DNA of 35,287 nucleotides from contig CAIUAY010000089.1 of the NCBI GenBank assembly GCA_903897335.1, forward strand, positions 1 to 35,287, in the 5' to 3' direction. The stretch comes from an uncultured Chromatium sp. Its GTDB lineage: Bacteria; Pseudomonadota; Gammaproteobacteria; Chromatiales; Chromatiaceae. A program made the translations under genes and the position numbers. Below the pieces are notes generated by a model that saw only the letters and a list, made by a program, of their open reading frames with translations, was not told the DNA's origin and searched no databases. Position 1 is the first letter of the stretch. Each line of letters starts with the position of its first letter. Shown here in pieces: positions 32,714-35,287 of this stretch.

Positions 32714-33267
32714 CACACCCTGCCCAAAATCCGTTTCTCTCGATTGACGACTATCTGACCGGCGAAGACGGCAGCGAGATTCGTCATGAATACCTTGACG
32801 GTCAGATTTATGCGATGACTGGCGCCAGTGACCGGCATGGTTTGATCACGCTGAATATCGCCTCATTCCTGCGACCGCTTCTGCGCAGCACTCACTGTCA
32901 ATTGTTTGCCAGCGACATGAAAGTCCGGCTCAGGGTTAATCAACAGGAGCTGGTCTACTATCCTGACCTGCTGCTGTCCTGCGATCCGACTGATCGGGAA
33001 ACTTATTTCCGCCGCGCCCCCTGTTTGCTCGTCGAGGTGCTATCTGATTCCACCGCCCGCATCGATCAGCGTGAGAAGCTTTTTGCCTACCAGACAATTC
33101 CCAGCCTGCAAGACTATTTGATCGTCTCCCAGACGCAGCGTGTGCTTCAGATTCACCGTCGCCTGCGCGACTGGACACCGGAACACATCACTGAAGGCGG
33201 CGTTTGGCTTGACTGCATTCAAGTTGAACTGGCGCTGGATGTGATCTATGAAGACGTGCCGGTTTGA
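32710..33267 (+). CDS. Uma2-family (DUF820) putative endonuclease
   Basis: RHEYLDGQIYAMTGASDRHGLITLNI; PDLLLSCD; PCLLVEVLSDSTARIDQREKLFAYQTIPSLQDYLIV. GTG start overlaps the rfbF stop. Confidence 0.88.
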   Translation: MTHPAQNPFLSIDDYLTGEDGSEIRHEYLDGQIYAMTGASDRHGLITLNIASFLRPLLRSTHCQLFASDMKVRLRVNQQELVYYPDLLLSCDPTDRETYFRRAPCLLVEVLSDSTARIDQREKLFAYQTIPSLQDYLIVSQTQRVLQIHRRLRDWTPEHITEGGVWLDCIQVELALDVIYEDVPV

Positions 33268-33301
33268 GATCTGGAACCTGCCAATCGATTCATGAGCTGA
33301 C

Positions 33302-33556
33302 ATGCAAGCCGTAAAAGCGATTTACCGACATGGCAACATCCAGTTGCTTGAGCCGTTGACTGGCGTCGACGATGCAGAGTTGTTAGTGATCGTCCTTGAA
33401 CAGGACGGAAAAATCAGCGTACCCGCGTCCACCTGTCGAGGCGTCCCCAATGATTCTGAACAGGATTTTCAGGCGCTTGGATTAGCCCGTTTTTTTGCGA
33501 CCGACGATGACCGCGATGTGGATTGGGAGCAGGCATTTGATGTTAAAGCCCGGTGA
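33302..33556 (+). CDS. AF2212-like antitoxin
   Basis: [35 protein letters not shown]; acidic C-terminus; overlaps the following toxin ATG by 17 nt. Confidence 0.7.
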   Translation: MQAVKAIYRHGNIQLLEPLTGVDDAELLVIVLEQDGKISVPASTCRGVPNDSEQDFQALGLARFFATDDDRDVDWEQAFDVKAR

Positions 33557-35150
33557 TATCGTACTGCTGGATTTTCCGTACACCAACCGCGCCGGTAGCA
33601 AAGTGAGGCCAGGCGTCGTGATTTCGGTGAACGACGAACGCCATGCCGGGGACATTCAAGTCGCGTACATGACCTCTGAAGTTGATGCTTATGCTTTCGA
33701 CGCCTGTGCTGTCACCATCGGCAATGCCGATCTGGCGGAAGGCGTGTTGCGATTGGAGAGTATCGTGAGGGTGGACAAGATCATCACGCTAGAGGCCAGG
33801 CAGTGCCGCTTGGTCGCCCGCCTGAATGCGATAAAACGGGGTGAACTGTTGCGCAAAGCCACGGCACATCGCGTCAAGGATTTTGCGGAAGCCAGTGTTA
33901 AGCCCCGTCCCTTCGACCCCGGCGTGACACCCATCCCGCCTGCTGGCAAGGTCATCGGTATCCCCGAAATACAGAACATGGTTGACGCGGCGCTCGACGG
34001 CTGGCTCACGACCGGACGTTTCAATGCCGCCTTCGAGCACCGCCTTGCTGAGGTTCTCGGCGCGCGCCATGTCCTCACGACCAATTCCGGCTCGTCGGCC
34101 AATCTGCTTGCCTTCAGCGCACTCATGTCGCCATTACTCGGCGAGCGTGCGCTACGTCCCGGCGATGAAGTCATCACGGTTGCAGCCGGTTTCCCAACCA
34201 CGGTTAACCCGATCCTGCAAAACGGCTGTGTGCCGGTGTTCGTCGATATCGAGATCCCCACCTACAACATTGATATCAGCAAGATCGAAGCGGCCATCGG
34301 GTCGCGCACCCGCGCCATCATGCTTGCGCACACACTCGGCAACCCGTATGCGCTGGATGCCGTCACCCGCATTGCCAAACAGCACAATCTGTGGCTGATC
34401 GAGGACTGCTGCGACGCGCTTGGCTCGACGTATCAAGGCCGGATGGTTGGAACCTTTGGCGACATCGGCACGCTGAGCTTTTACCCCGCCCATCACATCA
34501 CCATGGGCGAAGGTGGCGCGGTGTTCACCAATCACGGAAAACTGCGCAGAATCCTTGAATCACTGCGCGACTGGGGGCGTGACTGCTACTGTGCTCCAGG
34601 CCATGACAACACCTGTGGCAAACGCTTCGACTTGCAACGCGGCACGCTGCCGCAAGGCTACGACCACAAGTACACCTATTCGCATCTCGGCTATAACCTC
34701 AAGATTACCGATATGCAGGCGGCCTGCGCACTCGCCCAGCTTGATCGGCTGCCTGACTTCATCGCTGCCCGCAAGGCCAATTTCGCTTATCTGAGCGAGC
34801 GCCTTGCGCCGCTGGCCGACCGCCTTGAACTGCCGCAGGCCACGCCGGACAGCGATCCATCCTGGTTTGGCTATGCCATCACGCTCAGGCCGCAGACCAC
34901 TCAAACCCGCGTCGATCTGCTCAAATATCTTGATGCGCACAAGATTGGGACACGCCTGCTATTTGGCGGCAACCTGACGCGCCAGCCCTATCTGGAAGGA
35001 CAGCACTACCGGATTAGCGGTGAGCTGACCAACACGGATAGCGTGATGAATCAGACGTTCTGGATTGGCGTTTATCCAGGGTTGAGCGAGGACATGCTGG
35101 ACTATGCGGCGGGGCGGATCTCCTGTTTTTTGTCGAGGAATAAAGAATGA
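33540..35150 (+). CDS. rfbH: PemK/MazF-type toxin domain in frame with RfbH (CDP-6-deoxy-L-threo-D-glycero-4-hexulose-3-dehydrase)
   Basis: N-terminus [29 protein letters not shown]...[19 protein letters not shown] is PemK/MazF-like; from [20 protein letters not shown] onward it is full RfbH, including [14 protein letters not shown] and the [16 protein letters not shown] Fe-S motif. No stop between the parts. Confidence 0.88.
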   Translation: MLKPGDIVLLDFPYTNRAGSKVRPGVVISVNDERHAGDIQVAYMTSEVDAYAFDACAVTIGNADLAEGVLRLESIVRVDKIITLEARQCRLVARLNAIKRGELLRKATAHRVKDFAEASVKPRPFDPGVTPIPPAGKVIGIPEIQNMVDAALDGWLTTGRFNAAFEHRLAEVLGARHVLTTNSGSSANLLAFSALMSPLLGERALRPGDEVITVAAGFPTTVNPILQNGCVPVFVDIEIPTYNIDISKIEAAIGSRTRAIMLAHTLGNPYALDAVTRIAKQHNLWLIEDCCDALGSTYQGRMVGTFGDIGTLSFYPAHHITMGEGGAVFTNHGKLRRILESLRDWGRDCYCAPGHDNTCGKRFDLQRGTLPQGYDHKYTYSHLGYNLKITDMQAACALAQLDRLPDFIAARKANFAYLSERLAPLADRLELPQATPDSDPSWFGYAITLRPQTTQTRVDLLKYLDAHKIGTRLLFGGNLTRQPYLEGQHYRISGELTNTDSVMNQTFWIGVYPGLSEDMLDYAAGRISCFLSRNKE

Positions 35151-35287
35151 ATCGAAATCTATACATTCTCTTTTTTATGTTGGCGACACCTATCATTCCG
35201 CTACTGAATGGAGTCAACTATCCTTTCATTTATTTTTCCGTACTATTAATGGCTAGTTGTTCCGTCCCGTGGGATTATATCCCGAAA
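35147..35287 (+). CDS. Start of a hydrophobic membrane protein, truncated by window end
   Basis: ATGA overlap with the rfbH stop; [47 protein letters not shown] open to the window end. Confidence 0.6.
   Translation, partial: MNRNLYILFFMLATPIIPLLNGVNYPFIYFSVLLMASCSVPWDYIPK

Noticed and set aside
31934-32716. 260-aa minus-strand ORF covering rfbF
   Set aside because: Exact antisense of a strong rfbF; no family features.
33288-33305. Shared string TGAGCTGACATG here and near 13243
   Set aside because: A short 12-bp match between unrelated contexts; consistent with chance.
33495-33539. Upstream 15-aa extension of the toxin-rfbH ORF ([15 protein letters not shown])
   Set aside because: The PemK-like domain begins at the Met encoded at 33540; the extension is out-of-frame antitoxin sequence.

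Overview
The window is about 35.3 kb of GC-rich gammaproteobacterial chromosome, possibly from a purple-sulfur-type lineage (taxon is inference only). Left to right it holds: a partial tRNA-Asp and a tRNA-Val; hupB-lon-clpX-clpP-tig on the minus strand; hemN, prmB, a thioredoxin, adk, a MOFRL-type glycerate kinase and a YihE/SrkA-type kinase; a decayed IS481-type element; a large SNF2 helicase; pgi; a second decayed transposase (IS701-like); a small conserved ORF; ppx/gppA; an LprI/DUF1311 protein; lolA; ftsK; hypB; a lipoyl-domain dihydrolipoamide dehydrogenase; an HTH plus Sel1-repeat protein; a type IV pilin with a sigma-54-like promoter; a membrane GT-C/TPR (TMTC-like) protein; and an O-antigen CDP-sugar cluster. 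That cluster has rfbF, a Uma2-family gene, an AF2212-like antitoxin and then rfbH. The most unusual observation is that the PemK/MazF-type toxin gene is open in frame into rfbH with no stop codon between them. This gives either a toxin-RfbH fusion enzyme or an rfbH that starts internally at a TTG preceded by an SD-like sequence. Other notable points are two tandem TGGCACA-N8-TGTGCCA dyads between the divergent pilA and Sel1 genes with sigma-54-like promoters, a putative pilin-linked GT-C transferase, and two IS remnants flanking the SNF2-pgi segment.
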